Of a stretch of DNA of 64,000 nucleotides, positions 45,237 to 56,933 are shown in pieces. Below the pieces are notes generated by a model. The model had not been told where the DNA came from. It searched no databases and saw only the letters and a list, made by a program, of their open reading frames with translations. The stretch is from Tetrapyrgos nigripes (lineage: Eukaryota; Basidiomycota; Agaricomycetes; Agaricales; Campanellaceae): contig JAACJM010000007.1 in the NCBI GenBank assembly GCA_013368315.1, forward strand, positions 372,001 through 436,000, in the 5' to 3' direction. A program made the translations under genes and the position numbers. Every line of letters begins with the position of its first letter. Within the stretch, counting starts at the first letter, position 1.

Positions 45237-46757
45237 ATGTCGAAACGCGCCCGGACGTCCCATAGGCAAACGTCTGGTCAAAAGCTCATGATCTTTTTGT
45301 ATGGTACCAGACAAGTATTGGTCGCACGTCCCGAAACCTATGATGTACGTGTTCAGCCGTTCCATTATTTTGTGGGTCGACTGATAGGTTTTTGTCTTTG
45401 GTGCACATAGGACGCTCTCGAGACAGCTGAGGAATATTTCCGGATACCTCGTGGAGCAGTCATCCTCAGAACGAGTGATCTCGAGATTTGTCGGGGTCAC
45501 CAGATTGAAGTCTCTTGTGGTGCTTGGGAAGTGATCCGGGAGGAAGCGAGGAGTATTGAAGTCATCAAGGAGCATGAAGTGAGACCACCTGAACCGAGAC
45601 GAGCTGTGAGTACCTTCAAAGTTTCTATGGTTTGAAGATGCTGAGTTTGGTATTTAGCCTGCGGTTGCGTCTAGACTCCTCACAATGATGCACTCGTCGT
45701 CATGGATGGCAAGCAAATCAGCATCGATGTGGAGGGGTCAGACACTATCGAGATTGTCAAAGCAAGGATTCATGAGAAGGCAGGCACTCCGCCTAATCTG
45801 CAGCGATTAATTTACGCCGGATTACAGCTGGAAGATGGCCGAACGCTATCAGACCACAACATCCAGAAAGAGTCTACGTTACACCTTGTCACCAGGCTTT
45901 GAGGTGGAAAGCCTGTAATATACCTTCAGGCTCCAGAGCAAGCTGACGCTACGGTCAGATTGTCCCTTGTGCCTGCTTGGGAGTTTTCTGCTGTATACCC
46001 CGTCGTCCCTGTCGTCGCCGCTGAAGAGGGTCATGGTGGTCAACATCTTGAGTGGTCTGTGTCCACGCACAAAGATGGTACCTTGTATGACCATCATTCT
46101 GGCGCTGACATTGCTTATCTTTACTGGGAAGCCTTGTATGTTTTCAGTTCCTATCTGTCCCAGAGACTTAACTAAAGCTGGTCTTGCTAGATCAAACCCA
46201 CACGGTCTATTATCTCCTCCTGCATCACCCAGGCCAGACGCGTCCCCTCTGGACTACTTCGACCCTGCCCATCCCGTTATCACAAAAGACGACAGTGTTG
46301 TTCTGTGCATTGAGAAGAACATGGCGACGTACCTCGACAAAGCTCTCTTAAAGCTTGGATTGCATGTAGAGGCTCGGACGTCTTTTATCACGTACGTTAC
46401 TCTCTTCTTCTCCACCCACTGCTCAGTTTCTCATTCTCAAAATCCTCAAAATCCTGCAGGTACTGGTTACCCTCTATTGTCAAACACAAATATATCGCCA
46501 TCCGATTCCTCAACCAATCTGCATACGAACGCGCCGCGCCTTTGGATGTGTCCCCTAAACCAGATGTCGTGACGCGTATTTTCATGCTATCCCGAGGCAT
46601 CCTTGAAGAGGATATTGAGAATTGGGCAGAAGCGATGGACAGGGCAACGGAAGATGTTACGAGATGGCAGGACATTGTTGGGGTGGATGAGTCTAAGATG
46701 CTGGACCCAAAGCTGTTCAGAGTGTTGGAGTGGGGTGGTATGGAGATCAAACAATAA
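45237..46757 (+). pseudogene. ubiquitin-like-domain protein with in-frame TGA at the RL-GG junction
   Basis: Splicing gives an N-terminal region (DALETAEEYFRIPRGAVILR, then CGAWEVIREE). After an acceptor at GTCTAG comes a clear ubiquitin fold: [20 protein letters not shown], then [40 protein letters not shown]. Ubiquitin continues RGG here; this gene has TGA (45900-45902) then GGT GGA. The same frame goes on without a break: GGKPVIYLQAPEQADATVRL, GADIAYLYWEA, LLSPPASPRPDASP, HVEARTSFIT, then YWLPSIVKHKYIAIRFL, ending RVLEWGGMEIKQ. This long C-terminal part belongs to a basidiomycete family in which the ubiquitin fold is internal. No intron can remove the TGA. Either a pseudogene, a sequencing error, readthrough, or a truncated Ub-like protein. 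CGA to TGA is a CpG transition. Confidence 0.75.
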
Positions 46758-46765
46758 TTTTGTCT

Positions 46766-46766
<1 letters not shown>

Positions 46767-46797
<31 letters not shown>
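46767..46797. repeat. poly(T) tract, 31 nt
   Basis: An uninterrupted T run 9 nt after the stop codon of the ubiquitin-like gene. Homopolymers this long are prone to assembly length errors. Confidence 0.9.
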
Positions 46798-46798
<1 letters not shown>

Positions 46799-47237
46799 GA
46801 AAGTCAAGGTGTAATGCATGTATGATTAGTGTTAAATATGTCTAATGCTCTACGAGGCACTATTTTCTATACATTCCACACAGCGTATGAAGCTCACAAA
46901 CAACCGGGATCACGTATGCAGCCCAGGGCGTCATCCACGTTATATGTACAGCTCTCTGAGCGCAGCCGAAATAGAGCGACAGCTTTGCTTGGCCTCGAAA
47001 GGTAAGCTTCGCTGAATCGTGCCAAACATAGCTATTCCTTCAAACCAAATCGAAGGCATTAAGTAGAGCCTTCGGAAAAGACTTGGGATCCGGACTGGCT
47101 GTATGAGAGGCGTTATGATGAGCTGCACATAATAGCATTAACAACGACAGTTGCAATGAACAGCTACCAAATTAAAGGTGTACGTTTTACCATGCAGTCC
47201 CGGAATGGAGAGTTCGTTGAGTCATTCCAAGGGCCGG
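46798..47237. other. intergenic, nothing recognised
   Basis: 3' flank of the ubiquitin-like gene. Only short frames without similarity occur. Confidence 0.4.
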
Positions 47238-47245
47238 TATAAAAA
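47238..47245 (+). promoter_or_regulatory. TATA box of the small four-exon gene
   Basis: GGTATAAAAACAC, 49 nt before the ATG at 47294. A strong consensus match and the main reason to look for a gene here. Confidence 0.5.
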
Positions 47246-47293
47246 CACAAGGTCTCCATCCAGCTGGTTCAGTATCGTCTCCGCAAGTGAAAG

Positions 47294-47693
47294 ATGCAGT
47301 CAGTGAACTGACTAGCTTTTGAAGTCAGTACTCAACTAACAACTTTTAACGCGACTCCAGATTCCCGATTATCTCCGATGTCAAAGCCTTGTTCAGAAAA
47401 CGACGCGTAGCGAAAGAACTGATCAAGAAGGACGCAGTGTGAGCTGGCATTTTGAGTGCACTACTAGTCAGTTTTCTTCAAGGCCTAGACTGATCGACCT
47501 GTTTTCAGGGGAGGGCGTGAAGCCATTGAAGCGCCGATCCAGCCTCAGTTCGTATCATTTACCCACGCTTATTTTGACGGGTCCTGACACTCCGATAGAT
47601 ACAGACATCGTGGACGTCCTAGTCCTGGAGTTGGCACCAGTACCACTCGTCCCAAGCCTCCATTCAAACCTAGACCCAGTTAATCGTTGTCAA
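47294..47693 (+). CDS. possible 60-aa basic protein, four exons
   Basis: A splice chain gives a complete short frame: exon 1 47294-47298 (ATGCA only), GTCAGT intron, exon 2 47361-47438, GTGAGC intron, exon 3 47509-47547, then exon 4 47633-47693 ending in TAA. The product starts MQFPIISDVKALFRKRRVAK, continues with ELIKKDAVGGREAIEAPIQP and ends in a Pro/Lys-rich tail (TRPKPPFKPRPS). It is very basic, with no signal peptide, membrane segment or known domain. The first two introns have good donors; the third (GTTCGT) is weak and a GTATCA donor would change the tail. The TATA box 49 nt upstream supports transcription. It could also be a non-coding RNA. Confidence 0.35.
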
Positions 47694-48363
47694 CGACGAT
47701 GAGAAATTTGAAGGGTGCGATTGCTCGCTAGCTCCTAGTGCCCTGAGTAACTGGACGTATGATAGAGACGATTTGTATCGTAGAAATATCCTAAATATCC
47801 GAACCTGAGCCTGAATATGTACTCTCATTGCACAACTGACAACTGTTGCCAGAGAGGGACTCCGAGGAGAAAGACTCGCTTCGAGGACTTTCAAAGTTAG
47901 AGCAGCGCGCAAATCTTATGTCAGCGTCGCGTCTTGCATATCACTGATTCACATCCATCAATTGCAATCCATCATGATCATCGACACGCTTCCTCTTGCT
48001 GCTCTTCTTCCTCCTCGTGCAGTTCATACAGTCGACTGTGATCGACTGCTCCAAGCCTCTATCGGAACAGAGCTTGCTCGCGGCTCAGCATTGAGTTTCG
48101 TTATACTCATATAACTGTCATAGAGACGAAGGACAGTTGCCATCCCAAGTATTAATTCAGGTGACCGCTTCCCGAAGCTGGCTTTATACAAACGTGGAAT
48201 CACTCTTTGATGCGGATTGGATACGGAACAGTCCTGTAGATAAGTTTTGCGCTATGGGACATCTGACCTTGCTGACATCAAATCGTTATGAAAAAAGAAT
48301 CCACGTCCAAGCAACATATAAAATCTGTCCATCAGTTAGCAATCTTTCATTCCACCCTCTCCA
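47694..48363. other. intergenic with a 46-codon open frame and the FMO promoter
   Basis: A frame at 47974-48114 (+) codes 46 residues starting MIIDTLPLAALLPPRAVHTV. Its codon use looks coding, but it matches nothing I know and has no TATA. It could be an upstream ORF, a lost first exon or chance. TATAAAA at 48317-48323 is the core promoter of the monooxygenase, 41 nt before its ATG. Confidence 0.4.
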
Positions 48364-50784
48364 ATGTCGTTCAAGCTTCCAACTCTCGACCATCTTCAGG
48401 CTAAGGTCCCCCCAGGGACTGACGCTAAGGAAGTCGCTTCAGAATGGTTCAAAACCTTTGTCTCGCATGTGGAAGCTGGCAATGTCGACGGCGTTGTCGG
48501 CCTTTTCCATCCAGAAGCATTCTGGCGCGATACGCTCGCCATGACCTGGGATTTTCGAACTTTTGTTGGCACACCCAAGATCAAGGAATTCTTGACCGCG
48601 CGTCTGAAATCGGTCAAGCTCAACGCGCTCAAGCTCAAGGACGACTCCCTCGGACCAACGTTACAACAGCCCATGCCTGATCTGGCTTGGATCCAACTCT
48701 TCTTTGACTTCCAAGTCGGTGATATTGGAATTGCATCTGGTATCTGCCGATTGGTGCCAACAGCGAACGGGGAATGGAAGGCGATCATCATGTACACCAA
48801 CCTCGAGGATTTGCAAGGATACCCAGAGAAAACCGGGTTCCTTCGTAATGACAAGCCTAATCACGGTCTTTGGTTGGCTGAACGCGAGAAAGAAGCCAGA
48901 TTCGAGGATGCCGATCCTGATGTACTTGTTATTGGAGGTGGTCATAACGGACTAGAGGTATGCCGCTGATCATTCCCAAGCATACAGATATACTGATGGA
49001 CCGATAGATTTCAGCGAGATTGAAGATGCTGGGCATCAGCAGTCTGATTGTAGAGAAGAACGATAGAATTGGAGATAACTGGAGGAATCGGTATCGAGCG
49101 CTGTGTTTACATGACCCCGTTTGTGAGTCCTAAAGCTGATATGCTGTTTGCTTTTGCTGAATATCTCAACAGGGTATGACCACATGCCCTACCTTTCGTG
49201 AGTACTATCTACCCATCCCCGAGTCATTGTTCTAAATGTCTCCGAAAGGTTCCCCCCAAACTGGCCAGTGTACTCTCCCGCTGCCAAGGTAAACCGCTCG
49301 CCTGTCCTCATGCCGCAATCATCCTCACGATTACCTCACGTAGATGGCTAATTGGTTGGAAAACTACGTCGAGGCAATGGAGCTAAACGTTTGGACTAAA
49401 GCAACTGTGACCAACGCCTCGCGTGACGAAAGCGCCAATAGATGGACTATTCACATCAACTTCCCCGACGGACAAGAGCGAGTCTTCAAAAAGGTCAAAC
49501 ATGTCGTGTTTGCAACTGGGTTCGGTTCCGGAAAGCCAGAGATTCCATCCTATCCTGACCTGGTGAGATGTTGTCCATACACTCAAGGGTTTCTTCCATG
49601 TCATTGACTCGTCAATCTTCTCGATAGGACAAATTTAAAGGACCGATTCTGCATTCTTCGCAGCATAAATTGGCCACAGACCATATCGGGAAGAAAATTG
49701 TAGTCATTGGTTCTTGCACGTCAGGTTTGTCTCAGCTTCTTACCTCTTTTTGGTTTCGACTGATTGCTCATTCACTCCAGCGCACGATATTGCCTCTGAT
49801 TACTATTATCATGGAATCGGTACGCAGACAAATCCTTTTTATTTGATGCACTCACTGATATCTATTGACTAGATGTGACAATGTATCAACGCGACTCGAC
49901 GTATGTTATGACCACTAAAAATGGTTGGGACGTTCTTATGGGTGGTGCGTCTACCTTTTCTATACAAACCTTCTGTAGTTGTTGAAAACTTTACCCTCTT
50001 ACAGGTGTATATTCCGAAGACGGTCCTCCAACACACGTAGCTGACATGTTGAACGCCTCGTTCCCCAACGCTTTCATGCGGAACGGACTGGCTCAACGTC
50101 AGGCTGCTGCAATCGCTGAACTAGACAAGTATGCGCATCGTTTATTTCGTTCTTTGTACACTAATTTCTGAACTGTCGCACCGTAGACCCATCCTCGACG
50201 CTCTGAAAAAGGTCGGCTTCAGACTCAACATGGGCATAGACGGAACAGGATTCGGGTTACTAGCTTGGAACAAGGCTGGAGGATATTACCTCGACGTCGG
50301 CGGAAGCCAGCTCGTCGCTGACCGCAAAATCAAGCTCAAGAACGACAGTAAACTTGCACGTTTCACGGAGACGGGTCTGGTATTCGAAGATGGAAGCGAG
50401 CTTCCTGCGGATGTGGTCATTTTTGCTACTGGGCTTGGGATACGAGTAAGCAGATTGGGTTGGTTTGTGGGGAGGAGATCACGAAGAGGGTGAAACCGAT
50501 ATGGGGTTTGGATAGTGAAGCAGAGATTAGAGGATGTTGGCGTGATTTGGGGGTACCTGGGTTGTGGTTCATGGCAGGTGAGTCAACTTACTTCAAACTT
50601 GAGGTGTGCGCGTGCTCATTGTGATTGTCAGGCAACTTTGCTCTCAGTCGGTTCTACTCAAAACACATTGCTTTGCGTATGTTTTTGATTAACCTCTCGT
50701 TGTCGTCTTTCTAACCTGCTCATTATCGCAGAAATTAAAGCTATGGAAGAAGGCAAATTTGGCCCGCGCTACTCGTTGGAATAG
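48364..50784 (+). CDS. FAD-dependent monooxygenase (NTF2-like domain plus FMO), with apparent frameshift
   Basis: Residues 1-170 resemble an NTF2/SnoaL-like domain (WFKTFVSHVEAGNVDGVVGL, then FHPEAFWRDTLAMTWDFRT). A flavin-containing monooxygenase of the YUCCA-like class follows. FAD loop: DVLVIGGGHNGLEISARLK and IVEKNDRIGDNWRNRYRALC; then PPNWPVYSPAAKMANWLENY. NADP loop: KKIVVIGSCTSAHDIASDYY, and DVVIFATGLG. Right after FATGLG the frame breaks near 50436-50440. Continuing one frame over gives DTSKQIGLVCGEEITKRVKP, IWGLDSEAEIRGCWRDLGVP, GLWFMAGNFALSRFYSKHIA and the stop at 50784. A missing G in the GGG run explains it, and the distance from FATG to IWGLD (21 residues) then fits the family as I know it. 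About ten introns. Oxygenates an unknown small substrate. It may be a recent pseudogene or a base-calling error. Confidence 0.85.
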
Positions 50785-50915
50785 ATGCAATACGCTCTGC
50801 ATACAAGTCAAATGTTACTGTATCATATTATCAAGGTCAAGGGATGTAGAAAATTACGCAATACTACGCATTTATTGTTTTCGTTCTCCGTCTGCCCCTT
50901 CACCGCATTTTAAAT

Positions 50916-52652
50916 TCAAAGGATCCAGTCGTCTTTCGAAAACGGCCCAACATGCGGTTTGGGAGGTTCATTCACCAGCATCATCGAGAGGAAATCATGA
51001 ACAATGTCAGCAGCTGCGATGCCGGTGATGTCTGCGTGATCGTAAGCTGGCGCTACCTCGACTATGTCAAATCCCCTATGAAAACGGTTAGGTAAACGTC
51101 TCCAGATAAATGAGAGCAACGTACACAAAGTTCAGACCCGTCAAACCACGAAGAATACGTTTCACTTCGCGTGTTGTCCAGCCTCCGACTTCGGGGGTGC
51201 CAGCTGGAAGAAGGGAGGGGAAGAAGGTGAGGGAGTCAGAGTGAGATTTAGAAGAGGCGTGGAAGTCGTTCTGGCGTACTAGCAGGTGCGAGGCCAGGGT
51301 CTAAAGAATTGCAGTTTACAATATTAGCACTGACCAGCCCAACATGCAGTCTGTATGCACCACTCACCGACAACATCAATATCCAAGCTCAGATACACAG
51401 GCTTATCCCCAATCCTTTGTCTAATCTTCTCAATAACCTGCAGACAGGTCCAGGTTCGGTTGGAATGCACTTTTCTGCTGCGTACCTTCTTAATACCGTA
51501 GTCGTCAATATCATCCGTTGCAATCACTTGGAAACCAACAGTGTCGTCGTGTTCTATGTCTTCTAATCCCTGAAAAACAAAAGTTGGAGATGGGATGGTG
51601 ATAATGAGACGAGAGCTCGACCATTCGTAATTGCGTACCATCATCTTACACCTGATCCCAGCATGTATAGAGGTGTTGGTCATCAATCCTTCCTCAGCGG
51701 CGACAGCGAAGAAGGATCCATGAGTGATGGATTCTTGCTTGGTTGTTCCCCTAGGCGGCCAAGTGTCAAGGTGCGCATCAAAATGGACTATCTGGTGCGA
51801 TTTTTCGGTATCAAGAGGGCCAAAAATATAATAATGCAGATACGCACCGATACTGGGCCATAGACTTTATTCAAGGACCTAAGAATGGGAAGAACCTATG
51901 CCGATCTCAGCAATCAAACCCAATGCGATTAGACTTGAGACTCACAACTGTATGGTCACCACCAAGCGTAATAATCCTGGGATGTTCCTTCCCGTCCAAC
52001 GCAAACTGCTTGGTGCGCTCTTTGTACATTTCGTCAATTCCACCAAGTACTGGTCGAGAAAGGAGAGTATCATATGCGGCTTCCATCTGGTCAAGGGCTT
52101 TGGCATTGTCATAAGCACTGAGTGGTACCTGCCAAGACGAAGTTGGATGCTGTTTGAAGAAGTAGTGGTTCAATTATTTCATTACTCACATCCCCGCAAT
52201 CCAGCACACTAGAACCTTGGTTGAACGGACTCGATCCCCAGGCTAAAGTCCAACCTTTTGAACCTCCACCCATTTGCCTCCTACTCCCCGAGCGAATAGC
52301 AAACGGTCCGAATCGTGCGCCTGGTGGAAAATGAATTCGACGTTCCAACGACAATTGCATACGCACCTGGCCGATAACTGGTCGTGGTATCAAAAGGAAA
52401 CCCAATTAGCCCAATATCAAAGGGTAAACTGGCATCTTCGAGGCAACGTTTGTATTCCAAGTGAGAGAAACTCAGAGGCCCGCTGAATCCGAGGTCAGAC
52501 TGAGGTCCATATTTTGATGTCCAAGGCTCTTTGGATACATCAATGGCAGCGCTGAAAATAGCATCCGCAGTCATAGGAATCTGGTCGCGCGCATCATGAA
52601 AGTGCGGTTGAGCAAAGCCAGTCAATAAGGCGAGAAAGACAAGATGTTGCAT
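50916..52652 (-). CDS. agmatinase-like ureohydrolase with signal peptide
   Basis: Arginase/agmatinase family enzyme splitting urea from a guanidino compound with a binuclear Mn centre. It begins MQHLVFLALLTGFAQPHFHD, a likely signal peptide, unusual for the cytosolic agmatinases but common in fungal secreted members. Motifs: DIGLIGFPFDTTTSYRPGAR, FGPFAIR, and metal-binding ITLGGDHTVV, IVHFDAHLDTW and YLSLDIDVVDPGLAPAGTPE. The end is GFDIVEVAPAYDHADITGIA with the stop at 50916. The loop reads APAGTPE where many members have APGTGTPE. There are about eight introns. It diverges from the OPT transporter across a promoter rich in GATA sites, suggesting shared nitrogen control. The exact substrate (agmatine or another guanidine) is open. 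Confidence 0.87.
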
Positions 52653-53088
52653 GAGAGTTTAGAGGGATCATCTAGTCGGGCTGCTTTTCAGGTCAAGCAG
52701 AGAGCACTGATAAGAAAGGCCGAAAAATAGCATCCGGACAGGCACTTTAGATTACAGAGATAAGAGGAGGAGGAGATAAGTGGTGGTCCGGGTGTCACAA
52801 GCACGACGCGTTTGACGCGTTCTTTTCACACGGATTCTCTTCTACTTGTTCATACATCTGAGCCAGAAGACACCTCAGTCTTGCTGTATTCTCTTACTTC
52901 CAGGTCGCTATGTATCCGGAATCCGTGGCAAGATAAGCGGGCTGCAGATAAGGAGGAGCAGGAAGAATGTTTTACTCGGGCTGGGGCCAAGAACAGAGAT
53001 AAGGAGGAGGAGGATCTCCAACATCATAAGATAAAGAAGCAGCCATCGGATTGGTTATAACTGGTCGTCTGCCCTACCGAGAACCTGG
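52653..53088 (+). promoter_or_regulatory. divergent promoter with seven GATA-factor sites
   Basis: GATAAG occurs at 52709, 52759, 52775, 52932, 52947 and 52998, and GATAAA at 53030. All are on the plus strand and all are preceded by A or T, matching the HGATAR site of fungal nitrogen regulators (AreA/NIT2 type). Three lie in a repeated AGATAAGGAGGAGG-like context. The region separates an agmatinase-like gene and an OPT peptide transporter. Confidence 0.6.
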
Positions 53089-56000
53089 ATGTCAGTCATG
53101 GAGGGTAGTCCTACTCCTACGCTTCCTACGCTTCAACACTCGCGCTCGCGGTCGGACTCAAAGTCAAACTCTCTTGCCGAAAAGGAGAAGGAACCGTATG
53201 AAGCACTCACTGTGGCTGACCCTGTTGACGATATTGTGGATACCCATGTTATCCAGAAAGCGGAAGACGTTTCTACCCATGTCAGTGAAGTTCTCGTTCT
53301 TCTCATGAATTGACTAACCCCCAGAACCAGATTCTTTTTACGAGAGACGATCCAGACTGTCCAATAATCACTTTCCGTTCGATTTTTTTGGGTTTTGGTC
53401 TGAGTGCTTTTTCATCAGTAAGTCATCCTCAATTTTGCATTTTGTGGGCGTCTGTTGACTTGTACCTTCAGGTGTTAGCGACTATATACACCTTCAAGCC
53501 CCAAAACAATACGGTCTCGCAGCTCTTCTGTCTTGTTCTTTCATACGTACTGGGGACTGCCATGCAAGGTGAGCTCCAATTTTTGATTTCTTATTATTAT
53601 TATTCATGCGCTCTTAGCTTCAATACCCACCAAGGGCCTCTGGAGGTATGTCAACCCTGGCCCTTTCAATATCAAGTCAGTAGAAACTGGTGCTTCGACA
53701 AAGCAGCTGATCGATGTCCCGCCACAGAGAGCACACCGCCATTGTTATCATGTCTTCTACGGCTTCTCAAGTCTCTACGACCATGGAAGTCATCGCAGCG
53801 TTGGGCAAGTATGCATTGGCATATTTTCAGGGATTTTCTGATCGTTGGCTTGTAGATCTCTTCTATGATATTCGTCTGAATACCGCTGTCGCGATGTTCC
53901 AGATCTTCGCAACTCAGATGATTGGTTATGGTGTTGCCGGACTTTGTACGTTTGCTCGTTTATGCGGTTCAATGTCTTGTTATTCACTTCAATACTACCA
54001 GTGCGAACATTCCTCGTTTATCCGACATAGTATGTTAAAGGACCGCCCTCTTGCTCACTCAGGAACTCATCATGAATAGTGCCTTCTATCCGACCTACAT
54101 TTCCGTTGCAAATCTACTGCAGAGCTTACATTTTGGTGGTGCTCTCAATGCGAAGAGAAGGAAGTTCTTCTGGATTATGGTAGCTATCTCATTCTTTCCT
54201 TGGCTTTACACTCTCAGATTTACACGTTTGCTAGTTTGCCGCAATCTTCTTCTGGGAGTGGATTCCACAGTACCCTTTCCCTCGTATATTCCAAATTGCT
54301 CTTCTTTCCAAGCCTCTTATTGACTAATCTATCAGTTCTTACCGCCGTTTCCATCATCTGTCTGGTCGACAACGGGCGTTCAAGCTTTGTGCGCAATCTT
54401 TTCGGAGCAGGCTCAAGCAACGAGGGTCTTGGTCTATTCTCTTTCGGTTTTTCGTGGTCTCTTATCACCCAGGGATACCCGCTAGTATGGCCTTTGCGGA
54501 CTCGTACGTCTCGTCTTCGCTTTACCTCTACACCAAACAGCTTCTCATCTTTTACGTCCTCTCATCAACCATCCAGAAATCAACTCCTACCTCGGAATGG
54601 TCCTAGGATACATTGTCCTTACAACTTGCTACTACTCCAATATCTTTGGCGGCCGAGATATCCAATTCATGTCTACCTCCCTCTTCAGCGCGAATGGATC
54701 AACCTATGACCAAACTTCCGTCCTTACATCGGATTACAAGCTCAATAAGAGTGCAATTGCGGAAGTGGGACTTCCGAGGTATACGACGACGTTTGCGATT
54801 TCGCAGTTATCGTATAATATGAGTCTTGGAGCAGCTGTGACTTCTTTGTTTTTGTGGAATTGGCCTGAGCTGAAGAAAGGTGTGTACACCGGAATGTGGA
54901 TACGGGGTAGGAGTTGACACTATGCGGCTGTCGTGCTAACTCGGCTTGCCTTGTGGTTTGTCAACAGCGTTTGGCGGTATGGCGTTCCTGAAGAGAGGGC
55001 ATGCAGACGTCGATGATCCTCATTATCTGGGTATGCACTCTTTTTGTTTCATGTTGGTTCAGGTCAGTGCTGACTTTTTTCTTTTTTTTTTTGTAGAGAT
55101 GAAGAAGTACCGTATGTATGAAAATTTTTCACAAGGCTAGGTTTGCTCAATATTCTCTTTATCTAGCGGAAGTGCCCCAATATGTCTATGGCTTAGTCTT
55201 CCTCATCTCGATGGCTGTCGGTATTGGCTGCAGCTACGCTACGCCTACCGGTGTCGTTCTCATCCCTTGGTGGAGTGTCATCTTCTTCACAGGTCCGTAT
55301 TCTTTCCTTTCTGCTTCTGTGGTCATTTCCAGCATCCAGCATCTGAGGCTGACTTGTCTGTTGTATGCTATGGTAGTGTTTGCATTCATCATTTCGATCT
55401 TTTTGGGTTTCGGTACGTCACGAGGGCATACGTTCCACACTTTTTTCTGAAGGTTAACTTGGCGTTATGCAGTGACTGCTACAACTGGCTTCAACCTTTC
55501 CATCAAGTATGCCGTTCAGATTATAGCATCGTTTATCCATCCTGGACGACCTATGTGAGTTTAAGAAAACCTACATATCCGATATCAACATGATACCAGA
55601 ACTCACTGCCATACTGCATTGTATTGCTGTCTAGAACCGTGATGTACGCTAGCCTTTATGGTAATGCTTCAGCGTTCCAGACTTTGTACATGCTACAAGG
55701 TGGGTAGACCCTTTTCTATTTTGACGCCAAGTACCCGGCCCCGGGCCTCCGCTCATGGTTCATCACATTCTTATCCCGGCCCACAGATCTGAAACTCGGG
55801 CAGTACACGAAGCTTCCTCCGAGGATGACTTTTACGTTCCAGATGGTATGTTTCGTCTCATCCATGGCTTATAGGTTCCTTGATTCACTGGGTTCACTTC
55901 TTTGCTTTGACAGGCTGGGTCTATCGTTGGTTCTATTTTCAATTGGACCAGTAAACGTTCATCCTTTGCCTAGCACGGCACGTTGGCTTTGCACATAACT

Positions 56001-56933
56001 AACTCTTTCTTTGACTATCAGTGATGCACTCTATCGTAAGTTCCCACCGAGAAGTTCTTCGGGATCCTGTTGGTACTCGTGTTGTGCGTGTATTACTCTT
56101 CTCGGCCTGCCTCGTCCATGTCGCTCATTCTTCGTGTTCATGTGTCTCACAGTGGAGTGGATGGAACATTCAGTCTCTCAATTCTGCTGCAATTGCCATG
56201 GGGGCTTTCGGGCACGAACTCTTCACTCACGGCAAGATGTATTGGATGCTTCCCTTTGGAATGTAAGTCGTGCTGCGTACTAGTCAAGTTTTGCAGACCC
56301 ACTTAACTAAATGCAATCGGTTAGGTTCCTCGGGCTATTCGCTCCCATACCCTTCTGGATCGTCTACAAACTCGCAAAACCAGAGAGTAGACTCGCGAGG
56401 TGTGCAAAATACTTCCATATGCCGGTTCTACTGCTGTATATGGGATAGTGAGTATTCCTCCTTTTCCTGTAGTGATCATCTTTGGAGGTGTTAATGGTTA
56501 TCCTTCTTCATTGCAACATCTCAGCCTTCCCTACTCCGTCAACGGCCAATGGTGGTCATGTTTTGTTATTGGTATGATATCACAATGGTACCTTCGTACT
56601 CGGAGACCAAAATGGTTTGCCAAGGTACGCCGCGTTGTTCTACTAAGTAGAACATGTGCGTCTGACACGCTTTCCTTCTTCCTGTGCCTTATTTCCTTAA
56701 GTACAACTACCTCCTCTCAGCCGCCCTGGACGGGGGCAGTCAAGTTATCCTATTCATCCTCAGTTTCGCTGTCTTTGGTGCAGGTGGGCATGCCGTGGCA
56801 TTCCCATTCTGGTGAGCATAGACAGATTCGATGTCCCTCGTAGTTCACACGTCCTAATGTCCTGCATTTTCCTTGCAGGTGGGGTAATCCCGAGAATATG
56901 TCCGCGGATAGGTGTAAACTGACGGATGATTGA
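53089..56933 (+). CDS. OPT-family oligopeptide transporter
   Basis: Proton-coupled importer of small peptides (or metal-peptide chelates) in the plasma membrane, about 14-16 membrane segments. The start MSVMEGSPTPTLPTLQHSRS is a cytosolic Ser-rich tail. Family motifs: PDCPIITFRSIFLGFGLSAF, WRYVNPGPFNIKEHTAI (NPG motif), DLFYDIRLNTAVAMFQI, FATQMIGYGVAG, then VYPTYAFYPTYISVANLLQS, LHFGG. Near the middle FAISQLSYNMSLGAAVTSLF and DDPHYLEMKKY; in the second half TGFNLSIKYAVQIIASFIHP, GRP, LGQYTKLPPRMTFTFQMAGS (KIPPR-type motif) and FGAGGHAVAFPFWWGNP. About 15 introns. The join at 54027 needs the acceptor at ATGAATAG; the nearer CAG would create a stop. Its divergent partner is the agmatinase-like gene. 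Confidence 0.88.

Noticed and set aside
50448..50455. GTAAGCAG as an 8-nt intron in the FMO gene
   Set aside because: Far below any workable intron size, and it would shorten the loop between FATG and IWGLD from 21 to 18 residues. A single missing G fits better.
53714..54120. In-frame TAG at about 54027 in the OPT gene as a disabling stop
   Set aside because: Using the acceptor ATGAATAG instead of the nearer CAG joins VYPT to YAFYPTYISV in frame with normal family spacing.
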